Source of the DNA: Saprospiraceae bacterium
Lineage (GTDB): Bacteria > Bacteroidota > Bacteroidia > Chitinophagales > Saprospiraceae
DNA: 64,000 nucleotides
Assembly: GCA_027488135.1 (NCBI GenBank)
Contig: JAIYCH010000089.1
Coordinates: 1-64,000, forward strand
Direction: 5' to 3'
The position numbers were made by a program, and so were the translations under genes. Shown here one piece after another: positions 16,423 through 25,841 of this stretch (positions are counted from its first letter, which is position 1; each line of letters begins with the position of its first letter). The notes beneath the pieces are model-generated. The model ran no database searches. It was not told the DNA's origin and saw only the letters and a program-made list of their open reading frames with translations.

Positions 16423-17724
16423 TTAAATTTCTACTAATGATTCTAATTTCATTCCCCTTGAACCTTTTATAAGTAGTAAGGCAGTAGAAAATGGTAAAGA
16501 ATCAAAATAATTTTTTGCCTCTTTAGCTGTATCAAAATGAACCCAATTTTTTTCTGTAGCGACCTGTTTAAAATTTATACCTATCAAAATCACTTGGCTT
16601 AACAAAGAATTATCAGCGTAGTCAGCTATTTTTTTATGTTCATAAGGAGCTTCCTCACCCAATTCAAACATATCTCCTAAAATAGCTATTTTATTTAAAT
16701 GCGGAATGGAAAATAAATTATTTAATGCTGCTTCCATACTTGAAGGATTGGCATTGTAAGCATCTAAAATGATTTTACCTCCCTTATAAGTAATATACTG
16801 GGATCGGTTTTGAGATGGCACATAGTTTTCCAAAGCCATTTTAATTTTATCCCCAGGCACTTTAAAATATTTTCCAACGGCGATAGCCGACATTATATTC
16901 CCTAAATTATATTTACCTGTCAAATGAGTTTGTGCTGATATAAAGTCGCCATTTTCTGATAGAAAAGCTACCTTCAAAAATTCTTGTGTGGGTATATTTT
17001 TTATCTCATAAAAAGCATTGCTAGGATCTGGATGTTCTGAAAGAGTATAGATTATCTTCTTTTTATTATCCAATGACAAAGAGGCTAAAGTCTCATCCAT
17101 TTGATTAAGAAAAATACAACCATCCTTCAAGTATTTGTAAAGTTCCGATTTACCCAATTTGACCCCTTCCACCCCACCAAAGCCTGCCAGGTGAGCCTTA
17201 CCGATATTAGTAATCAAACCATGGGTAGGTTCCGCAATAGTGCATAGATTATTTATTTCCCCTTGGTGGTTTGCCCCCATTTCTATTACTGCAATTTCAG
17301 TATTTAAAGGCATAGCTAATAAAGTGAGAGGAACTCCAATGTGATTGTTTAAATTACCTTTGGTAAAGTGCGTTGGGTAATGGATATTTAAAACAGCGGC
17401 AATGAGTTCTTTGGTAGTCGTTTTTCCGTTACTACCTGTTATTGCGATGATGGGAATGGAAAACTGTTTACGATGTAAGTTTGCAAGGCGCTGCAAAGTA
17501 TCTAAAACATCTAAAACTTTAAATAAAGCCGGTTGGTCAGGTAAACGATGATCATCAACAACAGCCAGTACTGCTCCGTTTTGCAATGATTGCAGGGCAT
17601 ATTGATTACCGTCAAAATGGTCTCCTTTTAAAGCAAAAAAGATGTCACCTTTTTTAACATTCCTTGAATCTGTAGAAATTCTGCAACCTGAAAGGAATAA
17701 CTGATAAAGTGATTGTATATCCAT
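16423..17724 (-). CDS. murF: UDP-N-acetylmuramoyl-tripeptide--D-alanyl-D-alanine ligase
   Basis: MurF adds D-Ala-D-Ala to UDP-MurNAc-tripeptide, the last cytoplasmic step of peptidoglycan precursor synthesis. The protein (433 residues) has an N-terminal domain with STDSRNVKKGDIFFALKG, the ATP-binding loop ITGSNGKTTTKE (about 92-103), VIEMGANHQGEI, and the C-terminal ligase domain with DAYNANPSSM and LGDMFELG. I chose ATG 17724; ATG 17730 is also possible. It is downstream of gldJ with a hairpin in the 63-bp gap, and 28 bp upstream of the arginase-fold gene. Confidence 0.96.
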   Translation of the reverse strand: MDIQSLYQLFLSGCRISTDSRNVKKGDIFFALKGDHFDGNQYALQSLQNGAVLAVVDDHRLPDQPALFKVLDVLDTLQRLANLHRKQFSIPIIAITGSNGKTTTKELIAAVLNIHYPTHFTKGNLNNHIGVPLTLLAMPLNTEIAVIEMGANHQGEINNLCTIAEPTHGLITNIGKAHLAGFGGVEGVKLGKSELYKYLKDGCIFLNQMDETLASLSLDNKKKIIYTLSEHPDPSNAFYEIKNIPTQEFLKVAFLSENGDFISAQTHLTGKYNLGNIMSAIAVGKYFKVPGDKIKMALENYVPSQNRSQYITYKGGKIILDAYNANPSSMEAALNNLFSIPHLNKIAILGDMFELGEEAPYEHKKIADYADNSLLSQVILIGINFKQVATEKNWVHFDTAKEAKNYFDSLPFSTALLLIKGSRGMKLESLVEI

Positions 17725-17738
17725 AATCATCAAATAAA

Positions 17739-17766
17739 GAAGGGATATAGTAAACTACATCCCTTC
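17739..17766. terminator. Hairpin between gldJ and murF
   Basis: GAAGGGAT at 17739-17746 pairs with ATCCCTTC at 17759-17766 around a 12-nt loop. Read in the direction of gldJ (minus) it is followed by TTTATTTG, a weak T-tract; on the plus strand it is followed by CTTTTT. It may act as a partial terminator or mRNA-processing site. Confidence 0.55.
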
Positions 17767-17787
17767 TTTTTACATTTTAATACAAAA

Positions 17788-19305
17788 TTATCTTTTTACT
17801 GGTCTTTTACTTTTCACCTGAAAAGTATTTCCATCTGGCGTATTATTACCCGTTGCACCACCCAATCTGTTCATTGCACATCTAAAACCAATCGCACGAC
17901 TTGTTTGGTCTTCGTCCATAAAGCGTCTTGTGCCTGGAGAAAGCCAGTAAGCTCTATCCGCCCAAGAACCCCCTTTATATACTCTTGATTTATTACTTAT
18001 TAAAGTATGAACATCCGTTTCGTAGGTAACTTCAGAAAAATCATCACCATCCCTGTAATTGGTAGCATCATTTGTTCTAACATTTGTCCTATTTGCCAGT
18101 TCCTCTTTAGTGTAAAATTCATAACGCAATCTACCCATACTATCCTTTTCTACCGGACGACCGTCTTCGTCTTTCACCATTTTTGTAAATTTACTTCCCC
18201 TGAAAGGATTTAAATCATGGTTTTCTTCATCTCTCAAAGCACTACTTGTCATAGGACGATAAACATCCATAACCCATTCACCCACATTACCAGACATATT
18301 ATAAAGTCCGAAATCATTTGGCAGATAGGCACGTACTGGTCCAGGACCTGCCGCATTATCATTTAATTTACCAGCAATACCCATATAATCTCCAGAACCT
18401 TTCTTGAAGTTTGCTAAAATGGCACCTTGGTATTTATCTCTTTTTGCATACCTAACCGTATTTCCACTCCAGGAATAAGTTCTACCAGCAGATATATTTT
18501 CATCCCCTGGAATAAGATTACCCTTTAAGGCATAGGCAGCATACTCCCATTCAGCCTCTGTTGGAAGTCTGTAACCAGGTAGTAAAATACCGTCTTCAAT
18601 TCTTACAGGTCTTGACTCACCGGTGGACAAATCTTTAACATTTTTACGAACATTTCCCTCATATTGACCTACGAGATAAGAACCAGTGTTGAAATTATCT
18701 TGGTCTTTTTGCTCTAAATTAGGATTCAGTACTCCTTGGCGTATCAGTCTCGTTTCATTTACACGGTCTGTTCTCCATTTACAGAATTCCGTTGCTTGCA
18801 CGTGTGACACACCAACAACAGGGTAATCATCATAAGATGGATAGCGGAAATACTGTTCAGCCATAGGCTCATTGTAAGACAATTCGTCTAACCAAACAAG
18901 CGTATCAGGCAAAGCATCCACTAAGACTTCAGGATATGTTCCACCAAATGTCCTTCCTAACCATTCTGTATAAAAACGATATTCTCTATTAGAAACCTCC
19001 GTTTCATCCATATAAAAAGAAGTCACGGTAACTCTCCTTGGAACGGCATTCCATTCATACATAACATCTTCCTGACTTAGTCCCATCGTAAAGGTACCCC
19101 CTTCGATTAGAACTAAATTAGGTCCCGTCTCTTGACCTTTGTTATCAACTTTTTCGTAACCACCCCATTTTGGATCATTGTATGACCAACCAGTAGTTTC
19201 TGACACTGTTTTTGAAGATTTACTACAAGACGGTGTCAGGAGGAGGCCTGAAGCACAGGCTAAAATTAACAGAAATGAACGATTCATTATATTCAATGTA
19301 TTCAT
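17788..19305 (-). CDS. GldJ/GldK-family T9SS and gliding lipoprotein (SUMF1/FGE fold)
   Basis: This 505-residue lipoprotein starts MNTLNIMNRSF and has a lipobox-like LTPSC about 27 residues from the start. The rest is a formylglycine-generating-enzyme (SUMF1) fold: LIEGGTFTMG, MDETEVSNREYRFY, PVVGVSHVQATEFCKWR, YRLPTEAEWEYAA, LYNMSGNVGEWVMDVYR, YKGGSWADR and AIGFRCA. Outer-membrane GldJ and GldK share this fold and build the T9SS/gliding ring. Its place beside murF and near porU, porV and porP favours GldJ. The longer frame would need a TTG start; ATG 19305 or 19287 puts the signal peptide at the N-terminus. Confidence 0.9.
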   Translation of the reverse strand: MNTLNIMNRSFLLILACASGLLLTPSCSKSSKTVSETTGWSYNDPKWGGYEKVDNKGQETGPNLVLIEGGTFTMGLSQEDVMYEWNAVPRRVTVTSFYMDETEVSNREYRFYTEWLGRTFGGTYPEVLVDALPDTLVWLDELSYNEPMAEQYFRYPSYDDYPVVGVSHVQATEFCKWRTDRVNETRLIRQGVLNPNLEQKDQDNFNTGSYLVGQYEGNVRKNVKDLSTGESRPVRIEDGILLPGYRLPTEAEWEYAAYALKGNLIPGDENISAGRTYSWSGNTVRYAKRDKYQGAILANFKKGSGDYMGIAGKLNDNAAGPGPVRAYLPNDFGLYNMSGNVGEWVMDVYRPMTSSALRDEENHDLNPFRGSKFTKMVKDEDGRPVEKDSMGRLRYEFYTKEELANRTNVRTNDATNYRDGDDFSEVTYETDVHTLISNKSRVYKGGSWADRAYWLSPGTRRFMDEDQTSRAIGFRCAMNRLGGATGNNTPDGNTFQVKSKRPVKR

Positions 19306-19375
19306 GGTTTTCAACTTAACGGCAAGATTTGACAATTTATTTTAATAAATCAAAATTTTCAAAAAATAAATTATG

Positions 19376-19383
19376 CAAAAGTA
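19376..19383 (-). promoter_or_regulatory. Bacteroidota -7 box upstream of gldJ
   Basis: Read on the minus strand the site is TACTTTTG, a perfect TAnnTTTG match, 71 bp before the gldJ ATG at 19305. It lies between porP and gldJ and suggests gldJ can be transcribed separately from porP. Confidence 0.5.
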
Positions 19384-19400
19384 ACAAACCTTTTTCGGAA

Positions 19401-20444
19401 TTAGTTATTAAAACGGAAGCAATTCAACGTTTTTTGTGCTGTTTTTTTAGAAATATAATTTTGAGCCTCGGAAAATCTTAAAGAAAGAGTAATTTCGTGA
19501 CTTCCCAACGTTCGTTGTAAACCTTTACCATCTAAGGGAATTTCCGCGGTGTATAATATTTTGTAGATGCCTTTTTTAAATCCAAAACCAACGATACTCT
19601 CGATGGGTTGAATACCACCAAAGCGCGCCCAAACGCCGGTAATGAGCTGACCCAAATGATAAGAACTCCCTAATTGAATAATTTTACTTTGGCTACTTGA
19701 TACATAAAGTAACATCGGAGACAAATATACAGGCCCCTTTCCGATACCTCTGCCAGATACTGGAAAATCGAGGCCCGATTGAAAACTAAAAGTCAAGGGA
19801 CGACCCGTTTCGAGAATACTAGTGTTAAAAAAAGTCTGATTATATCTGTTCAAATGCTTCAAACTTAACCCCACATACCCATTATCTCTATATATTAAAA
19901 AGCCAGTACCAAGGTCTAATTCCATCCTACTTAACGATGAGGGAGGAATACCTGTCACTGGGAGGGAAGGATTTAAACCTTTAAATGGATCAATCTGGTC
20001 TTCAAAATATAACTTACTCCAATTTAATTGTACCTGATTAACACCCGCTTCCATTCCAAATCTTATAAACCATTCTTTATTCACTCGCAGTTGGTAGGCA
20101 TAAACTGCGGCTATTTGATTCGTTTTCAATACGCCGTTTCCCGCGTCATCAGTCAACAGTCTGAGCCCAAAACCACTATTTAATACAGGTGCATAATTTT
20201 CAATTGAAATTTGAGCCGTTTTGTATGGCGACGGCCAATTCACCCAATTTGTCCTAAATTGAGTATTGATTCGTACGCCTTCATTAACACCTGTAAAGGC
20301 AGGGTTTACCGTTAAAGGATTAGAAAAATATTGCGTAAACAAAGGATCTTGCGCCATTAGCGAAGTGGATGCTAAACCGATAATGAAGGATAGCCAAAGC
20401 CAACGATAAAAAAAATGTGATCGCATAAATCCTTTTATTTGCAT
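19401..20444 (-). CDS. PorP/SprF-family type IX secretion outer-membrane protein
   Basis: This 347-residue protein has a signal peptide ending in LMAQD, then the family hallmark QDPLFTQYFSNPLTVNPAFTG, a run of outer-membrane beta strands and a conserved RTNW motif. PorP/SprF proteins are T9SS-associated barrels; SprF in Flavobacterium is needed for surface delivery of SprB, and PorP for secretion in Porphyromonas. ATG 20426 (MRSHFFYRWL) is an equally good start, with a shorter leader. It is upstream of gldJ on the same strand and divergent from porU. Confidence 0.92.
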   Translation of the reverse strand: MQIKGFMRSHFFYRWLWLSFIIGLASTSLMAQDPLFTQYFSNPLTVNPAFTGVNEGVRINTQFRTNWVNWPSPYKTAQISIENYAPVLNSGFGLRLLTDDAGNGVLKTNQIAAVYAYQLRVNKEWFIRFGMEAGVNQVQLNWSKLYFEDQIDPFKGLNPSLPVTGIPPSSLSRMELDLGTGFLIYRDNGYVGLSLKHLNRYNQTFFNTSILETGRPLTFSFQSGLDFPVSGRGIGKGPVYLSPMLLYVSSSQSKIIQLGSSYHLGQLITGVWARFGGIQPIESIVGFGFKKGIYKILYTAEIPLDGKGLQRTLGSHEITLSLRFSEAQNYISKKTAQKTLNCFRFNN

Positions 20445-20548
20445 AATTAACGAAAAATAACCTAAAAACAGATAATTTGCTACGCTATTTGAAAATAAAA
20501 TAATAAGTTTTTAAAAAAGTTTTAAGGCAGCTAAAAACATTTTGGTCA

Positions 20549-20556
20549 TATCTTTG
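20549..20556 (+). promoter_or_regulatory. Bacteroidota -7 box upstream of porU
   Basis: TATCTTTG matches TAnnTTTG exactly and ends 8 bp before the first ATG (20565). A start site 5-7 bp downstream would give an almost leaderless mRNA for that ATG, which favours translation from ATG 20577 or 20580. Confidence 0.55.
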
Positions 20557-20564
20557 TGATGTAG

Positions 20565-23500
20565 ATGGATAAAACAATGATGAAACAAATCGTTTTTTTT
20601 TTAATAACTCTTTCAGTCTGGCAAATAAAGGCTCAGTCTGTAAACATTCCTTTTAATCCTGAATGGATACAAAGTAAAAATATTACTATAGACGGAGGCA
20701 ATATAGAATTATTGAAATTTAAAGGCGCTTTACACGACGACGCTCAACCGGGTCTTCCTGTTTTTTTAACTGAAATACCCATTGATAAAAATGATGGACG
20801 AATAAGTATAGAAGAAATTATTTCAGAACCCATTTCCTGGAATTATTGGAAAGAAAAGGACCAGGAAAAATTCAACGATATACAATTATCTGCTTCAGTT
20901 GAAAAAGAGGGCAACCAATATTTTGCTAAGATAATTCTTATACCCTTGTTTAAAAAGTCAGGGCAATGGCATAAGATAATAAGTGCAAGAATAGTATTTT
21001 TGCCTTTTAATAAGGCAGAAGCAAATCTTAGAATTACTACTTTTAAACAAGAAAGTGTTTTAAAATCTGGAAATATCTTTCAATTGTCTATTCCTCAAAA
21101 AGGTGTTTATCAAATTAAAACCGATTTTATTCGGTCTCAACTTAAATTGGATCCAGCAACTATTGATCCAAAACAAATTAAACTTTATGCGGGACAATCA
21201 GGAATGCTTCCTTTTGCTGTAAATATTCCCAATATTGATGATTTAGAAGAAATTCCTATCAAAGTTTTTGGTGAAGAGGATGGCAAATGGGATACAAACG
21301 ATTATATTGTCTTTTATGCAGAAGGTGCAAACACCTGGATTGAAGATATTGATAAACAATCTTTTACTTATCAAAATAACTTTTATTCAAATGCCCAGTT
21401 TCTGTATTTGATAGTGAGTCCACAAAATGGAAAAAGAATTATCAATCAAAAAAAACAAAATGATCCACCCGCATTTTCAAAAGAATCGGATCAATATAAT
21501 GTTTTAGAAGAAGAGAAAACCAATCTATTGGAGGCATGGGAATCTGCCGAAGGATCAGGAAATGAATGGTATGGCGACTTATTTAAAAATGTTAGGGAAT
21601 ACAAGTATAATAATGTTTTTACTTTTCCTGGCATCATTCCAACCTTTCCAACGAAGGTAAATGCCGCAATGGTGGTACGTTCTTTAGAATCTTCAAGTTT
21701 TAACCTTTCCGTCAATGATAAAACTTTACGCAGTTCTATGGCTCAACCTGTGAACCGGCTCGATGGTGAATTTGCTAATATTGAAGACTATGTTCGTTTG
21801 GCAGAACTAAATGGAGTAATTAATGTAAGTGATGAAAGAATTAATTTGACCATTAACTATCCCTTCCCAAATGGACCTTCCGACGGGAGTCAAGGTTGGC
21901 TCGATTTTGTTGAAATAAATACCCGTTGCGCTAACCGTTGGAATAATACCCCTCTTTTTCTTAGTGACTGGAATTCTCTAAAAGAAAATATTTCTGGTTT
22001 CAGTATAGAAAATACGACAACGGATTTTCAAATCTGGGATATTTCCACTCCCTTTGACATATCTGCTGTAGAAGGAAATATAAATAATACGACCTTGAAA
22101 TTTTCATATATTTCAGGTGGAAAGTTAAAGAAATTTGTTGTGTTCAAACCAGACAACACTTTACCCATACCTATTTTTATTTCCAAAATCGCCAATCAAA
22201 ATATTCATGCTTCAACCTCCGTTGACATGGTAATTATCTGTCCTACAGCCTTTGAAAAAGCAGCGAAAAGATTAGCTGAACACCGAATGAAACATAGTAA
22301 TTTAAAAGTTTCAGTACAAACAGTAGAGGCTATTTATAATGAATTTAGCAGCGGGAAACCAGATCCAACAGCTATTCGTAACTTTGCAAGAATGGTTTAC
22401 CAAAGGGGAAATCAATTACAATACATATTACTCATGGGCGATGGGTCTTATGATCACAAAAACATAAATAAACTAGGTAATAATTTTATTCCAACTTTTC
22501 AAAGAGACGCTTATAACCCATTATATGCGTTTCCTTCCGATGACTATTTCGGAATATTAGAAACAACCGATAATGCTGATCCTTTAACTGGTCGACTTCT
22601 TGTCAGTGTAGGAAGGCTACCCATTAGTTCTTCACAAGAAGCTGAATTGATTGTAGATAAATTAATCAGATACGACAAACAACCTGAAGCTTTTGATCAA
22701 TGGAGAAATAGAATGGTTTTTGTGGCCGATGATGAAGACGGCAATTTACATCTTGCCGATGCGAATGAAATAGCAGATAAAGTTCAACGACAACAACCTT
22801 CCCTAAATATGGAAAAAATATTTTTGGATGCCTACACTCAGGTTTCTACTTCCGGCGGAAACCGATTTCCAGAGGTAACCGAAAGTATCAATCAATCAAT
22901 ATTCCGGGGTGCTTTAACGGTAACCTATTTGGGACATGGAAGCCCTAAGGGTTGGGCTCAGGAAAGAGTATTAACTATTCCGGATATATTAAACTGGCAA
23001 AACAGATTTAAAATGCCTCTTTTTATCACTGCTACCTGCTCATTTACAGCTTATGATGACCCAGCATTTGTCTCAGCCGGAGAGGAAGCCTTTTTAAATC
23101 CAAATGGTGGTGCCATAGGTTTACTAACAACTACCAGAGCCGTATTTGCCAACCAAAATGCAGAATTGACAGACCAAACGCTACAATCTTTATTTAAAAG
23201 AAGAAACGGTGGTATTTCAACTATTGGTGCAGCCTTAAAAGAAGCAAAAAATAATCTCAGTGGTTCATTTATCACTATAAATTCAAGAAAATATACCCTG
23301 ATTGGCGATCCTTCTCAAAAATTAGCCATTCCCTTAAGAAAAGTAAATACAACCAGCATAAACAGTCAGACCATAAATGCTGATTATAAACCTGATACCT
23401 TAGGCGCTTTATCAAGAGTCCAGATAACAGGCGTAATTGTAGATGACGTAGAAAATATTATTGAAGATTTCAATGGATTTATAAAACCAAGTGTCTTTGA

Positions 23501-24449
23501 TAAAGCAATATTAACCAATACTTTAGCTCAGGATAATGGTAGTTATGAAGTAGATTACCTGACCCAAAAGAATATTATTTTTTCTGGAAATGCCACCGTA
23601 ACCAAAGGTAAATTTAGTTTTTCTTTTATTATCCCAAAAGACATAAATTATCAAATTGGCAATGGAAAAATAAGTTACTATTCCTTATCAGAAAATAAAA
23701 TGGCAGATGCTGCCGGGTACTTTAACAAGTTCTTTATTGGTGGAACTTCATCTAATACCATTAAAGATGACAATGGCCCAGAAATTGATCTGTTTTTAAA
23801 TAGCACTACTTTTGTGGACGGAGGACTTACACATCCTGATCCAGTGTTAATAGTACATTTAATGGACGAAAATGGTATTAATGTAGTTGGAAACAGTATT
23901 GGTCACGATATAGAAGCTATTCTAGACGATAATAGTAAAGATATTTACGTTTTAAACGATTTCTACACTGGCGTTTTAGATTCCCCAAATCAAGGGGAAG
24001 TCCGTTTTCCATTTAAAAAATTAAGTGAAGGTTCTCATAAACTCTCTCTAAAAGCATGGGATGTTGCCAATAATGCCACCGAAGAAACCCTACAATTTGT
24101 AGTTAGTAATTCAGCAAGTATTGCTTTAAAAAATGTGCTGAATTACCCTAATCCATTTACGGACAGAACTTGTTTTCAATTTAATCATAGTCTGGGTAAT
24201 ATACCTCTGGATGTAAAAGTCGATATTTATACCATTACTGGACAGAAAGTAAAATCCATTGAGGCTTTATGGACGGGGACAGAAACATTACAACTTGGAG
24301 ATTGTATTTCATGGGATGGAAATGACGAATTTGGAGACCCATTGGCTCGTGGCATTTATTTGTATCGTATTTCTGTTTCAACAGGTAATAACACAAGCCA
24401 ACCCATTTTTGGAGAAAGTAAATTCGAAAAATTGGTTATTCTAAAATAA
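20565..24449 (+). CDS. porU: Type IX secretion system sortase PorU (gingipain-type C25 peptidase)
   Basis: This 1294-residue exported protein is the T9SS sortase, which removes the C-terminal signal of cargo and attaches it to the surface. The C25 peptidase domain (about 550-920) has the catalytic pair: His in YLGHGSPKGWAQE (H791) and Cys in TATCSFTAYDDP (C825, numbered from 20565). The N-terminal third is a beta-rich region, and the C-terminus carries a FlgD-like/sorting-type beta domain (NYPNPF, then GIYLYRI). PorU keeps its own C-terminal domain. ATG 20580 gives a clean signal peptide (MKQIVFFLITL). porV follows after 115 bp with its own promoter. Confidence 0.95.
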   Translation: MDKTMMKQIVFFLITLSVWQIKAQSVNIPFNPEWIQSKNITIDGGNIELLKFKGALHDDAQPGLPVFLTEIPIDKNDGRISIEEIISEPISWNYWKEKDQEKFNDIQLSASVEKEGNQYFAKIILIPLFKKSGQWHKIISARIVFLPFNKAEANLRITTFKQESVLKSGNIFQLSIPQKGVYQIKTDFIRSQLKLDPATIDPKQIKLYAGQSGMLPFAVNIPNIDDLEEIPIKVFGEEDGKWDTNDYIVFYAEGANTWIEDIDKQSFTYQNNFYSNAQFLYLIVSPQNGKRIINQKKQNDPPAFSKESDQYNVLEEEKTNLLEAWESAEGSGNEWYGDLFKNVREYKYNNVFTFPGIIPTFPTKVNAAMVVRSLESSSFNLSVNDKTLRSSMAQPVNRLDGEFANIEDYVRLAELNGVINVSDERINLTINYPFPNGPSDGSQGWLDFVEINTRCANRWNNTPLFLSDWNSLKENISGFSIENTTTDFQIWDISTPFDISAVEGNINNTTLKFSYISGGKLKKFVVFKPDNTLPIPIFISKIANQNIHASTSVDMVIICPTAFEKAAKRLAEHRMKHSNLKVSVQTVEAIYNEFSSGKPDPTAIRNFARMVYQRGNQLQYILLMGDGSYDHKNINKLGNNFIPTFQRDAYNPLYAFPSDDYFGILETTDNADPLTGRLLVSVGRLPISSSQEAELIVDKLIRYDKQPEAFDQWRNRMVFVADDEDGNLHLADANEIADKVQRQQPSLNMEKIFLDAYTQVSTSGGNRFPEVTESINQSIFRGALTVTYLGHGSPKGWAQERVLTIPDILNWQNRFKMPLFITATCSFTAYDDPAFVSAGEEAFLNPNGGAIGLLTTTRAVFANQNAELTDQTLQSLFKRRNGGISTIGAALKEAKNNLSGSFITINSRKYTLIGDPSQKLAIPLRKVNTTSINSQTINADYKPDTLGALSRVQITGVIVDDVENIIEDFNGFIKPSVFDKAILTNTLAQDNGSYEVDYLTQKNIIFSGNATVTKGKFSFSFIIPKDINYQIGNGKISYYSLSENKMADAAGYFNKFFIGGTSSNTIKDDNGPEIDLFLNSTTFVDGGLTHPDPVLIVHLMDENGINVVGNSIGHDIEAILDDNSKDIYVLNDFYTGVLDSPNQGEVRFPFKKLSEGSHKLSLKAWDVANNATEETLQFVVSNSASIALKNVLNYPNPFTDRTCFQFNHSLGNIPLDVKVDIYTITGQKVKSIEALWTGTETLQLGDCISWDGNDEFGDPLARGIYLYRISVSTGNNTSQPIFGESKFEKLVILK

Positions 24450-24527
24450 AAAGTTTTTTATTTCGTCATATTACAATGAGTTTGGCAAACATTTTGATGT
24501 TAATCCAAACAAATAATAAAAATATAT

Positions 24528-24535
24528 TATATTTG
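24528..24535 (+). promoter_or_regulatory. Bacteroidota -7 box upstream of porV
   Basis: TATATTTG matches TAnnTTTG exactly and ends 29 bp before the porV ATG. It allows porV expression independent of porU. Confidence 0.6.
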
Positions 24536-24564
24536 CCTTAATAAGCTAAAACTGATTCTCAAAC

Positions 24565-25773
24565 ATGAAGCATTTTTTCCAACTAGGAGGTGTCATCCTC
24601 GGTCTTACACTGGCTAGCATTCAACTCGTTAATGCACAGTGTTATCAAGGCGAAGATGGCAGATATTATAATCTTGACGGTACACCTTGCACCAACACAG
24701 TGGTGTCTGCCGTTCCTTTTTTAAGAATTATTTCTGATGCACGTTCCGGAGCTATGGGCGATGCAGGTATAGCTGTATCTGCAGATCCAAATGCTATGCA
24801 TTTCAATGCATCAAAATTAGTGTTTTCAGATCAGTCCTTAGGATTAGCTGCGACTTACACCCCGTGGTTACGCTCTATAGGTTTAAATGATGTTTACCTT
24901 GCTTACCTGACTGGTTTCAAGAAAATAAATGATTTACAGACTGTTGGATTTGGGTTAAGATATTTTTCATTGGGAAGTATTCAATTTACTGATCCCAATG
25001 GTACCCCATTGAATACGGGAAGACCCAATGAATTTGAACTATCTGGCGCCTATGCCAGAAAATTAAGTGAAAAACTATCCGCTGCCGTAACAGGCAAATT
25101 CATTTACTCTAATCTTGCAGCGGGCAATATTGTAAATGGCGAAGTTATAGAACCAGGTATAGCTGGAGCTGCAGACTTCTCAATGACTTACAAAACACCC
25201 ATTAAGGTGAGTAAAGGTGAATCTGATTTAACCATTGGTCTTGCTATCACCAATATTGGTTCTAAAATAACTTATACAAACTCATTATTCCGCGATTTTT
25301 TGCCCGCGAATTTTGGATTGGGAGGAGCCTGGACAATTAATTTTGATACGCACAACTCCCTTACATTTACAACTGATATTAATAAAATGTTAGTACCTAC
25401 ACCTTGTCAGGGATTAGATTGTGATCAGGACAAAGACGGTAGAGCTGACTATAAAGATGTCTCTCCAGTAAGCGCCATTTTTTCTTCCTGGGCCGATGCT
25501 CCAGAGGGTTTAAGTGAAGAAATTAAAGAATTTACTTATTCTGTAGGAACGGAATACTGGTATGATAAACAATTTGCTGTCAGAGCTGGCTATTTTTCTG
25601 AACACAGACAGAAGGGTAATCGTAAATTTTTTACCGTAGGTTTAGGTCTTAAATACAATTTATTTGGTTTAAATTTCTCTTATCTTGTGCCTACCACAAG
25701 CAGAAGAAATCCTTTGGATAATACCTTGAGATTCTCTATGTTATTCAATTTCAACGGGGACACTACAGAATAA
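24565..25773 (+). CDS. porV: Type IX secretion outer-membrane shuttle protein PorV
   Basis: PorV (LptO) is the FadL-like outer-membrane barrel that carries cargo from the translocon to PorU. The 402-residue protein has a signal peptide (to about residue 25), a short Cys-containing N-terminal stretch (CYQGEDGRYYNLDGTPC), then the family motif VPFLRIISDARSGAMGDAG and NAMHFNASKL. A Cys/Asp loop, LDCDQDKDGRADYKD (about 289-303), resembles a calcium-binding loop. The last strand ends LLFNFNGDTTE. It is next to porU and upstream of a bidirectional terminator. Confidence 0.95.
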   Translation: MKHFFQLGGVILGLTLASIQLVNAQCYQGEDGRYYNLDGTPCTNTVVSAVPFLRIISDARSGAMGDAGIAVSADPNAMHFNASKLVFSDQSLGLAATYTPWLRSIGLNDVYLAYLTGFKKINDLQTVGFGLRYFSLGSIQFTDPNGTPLNTGRPNEFELSGAYARKLSEKLSAAVTGKFIYSNLAAGNIVNGEVIEPGIAGAADFSMTYKTPIKVSKGESDLTIGLAITNIGSKITYTNSLFRDFLPANFGLGGAWTINFDTHNSLTFTTDINKMLVPTPCQGLDCDQDKDGRADYKDVSPVSAIFSSWADAPEGLSEEIKEFTYSVGTEYWYDKQFAVRAGYFSEHRQKGNRKFFTVGLGLKYNLFGLNFSYLVPTTSRRNPLDNTLRFSMLFNFNGDTTE

Positions 25774-25792
25774 TTTACCTTGTTTTTAAATA

Positions 25793-25831
25793 AAAAAAAG
25801 CTGCGCTAAAATTTTAGCGCAGCCTTTTTTT
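25793..25831. terminator. Bidirectional terminator after porV
   Basis: GCTGCGCTAAAA pairs with TTTTAGCGCAGC (25800-25823) with an A-tract before it and a T-tract after it. It lies between the convergent porV and the lipocalin-like gene, and suits both strands. Confidence 0.92.
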
Positions 25832-25841
25832 ATCATTTTAA

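Noticed and set aside
19306-19335. Upstream TTG start for gldJ
   Set aside because: It would add residues ahead of the lipoprotein signal; ATG 19305 or 19287 gives a normal signal peptide.
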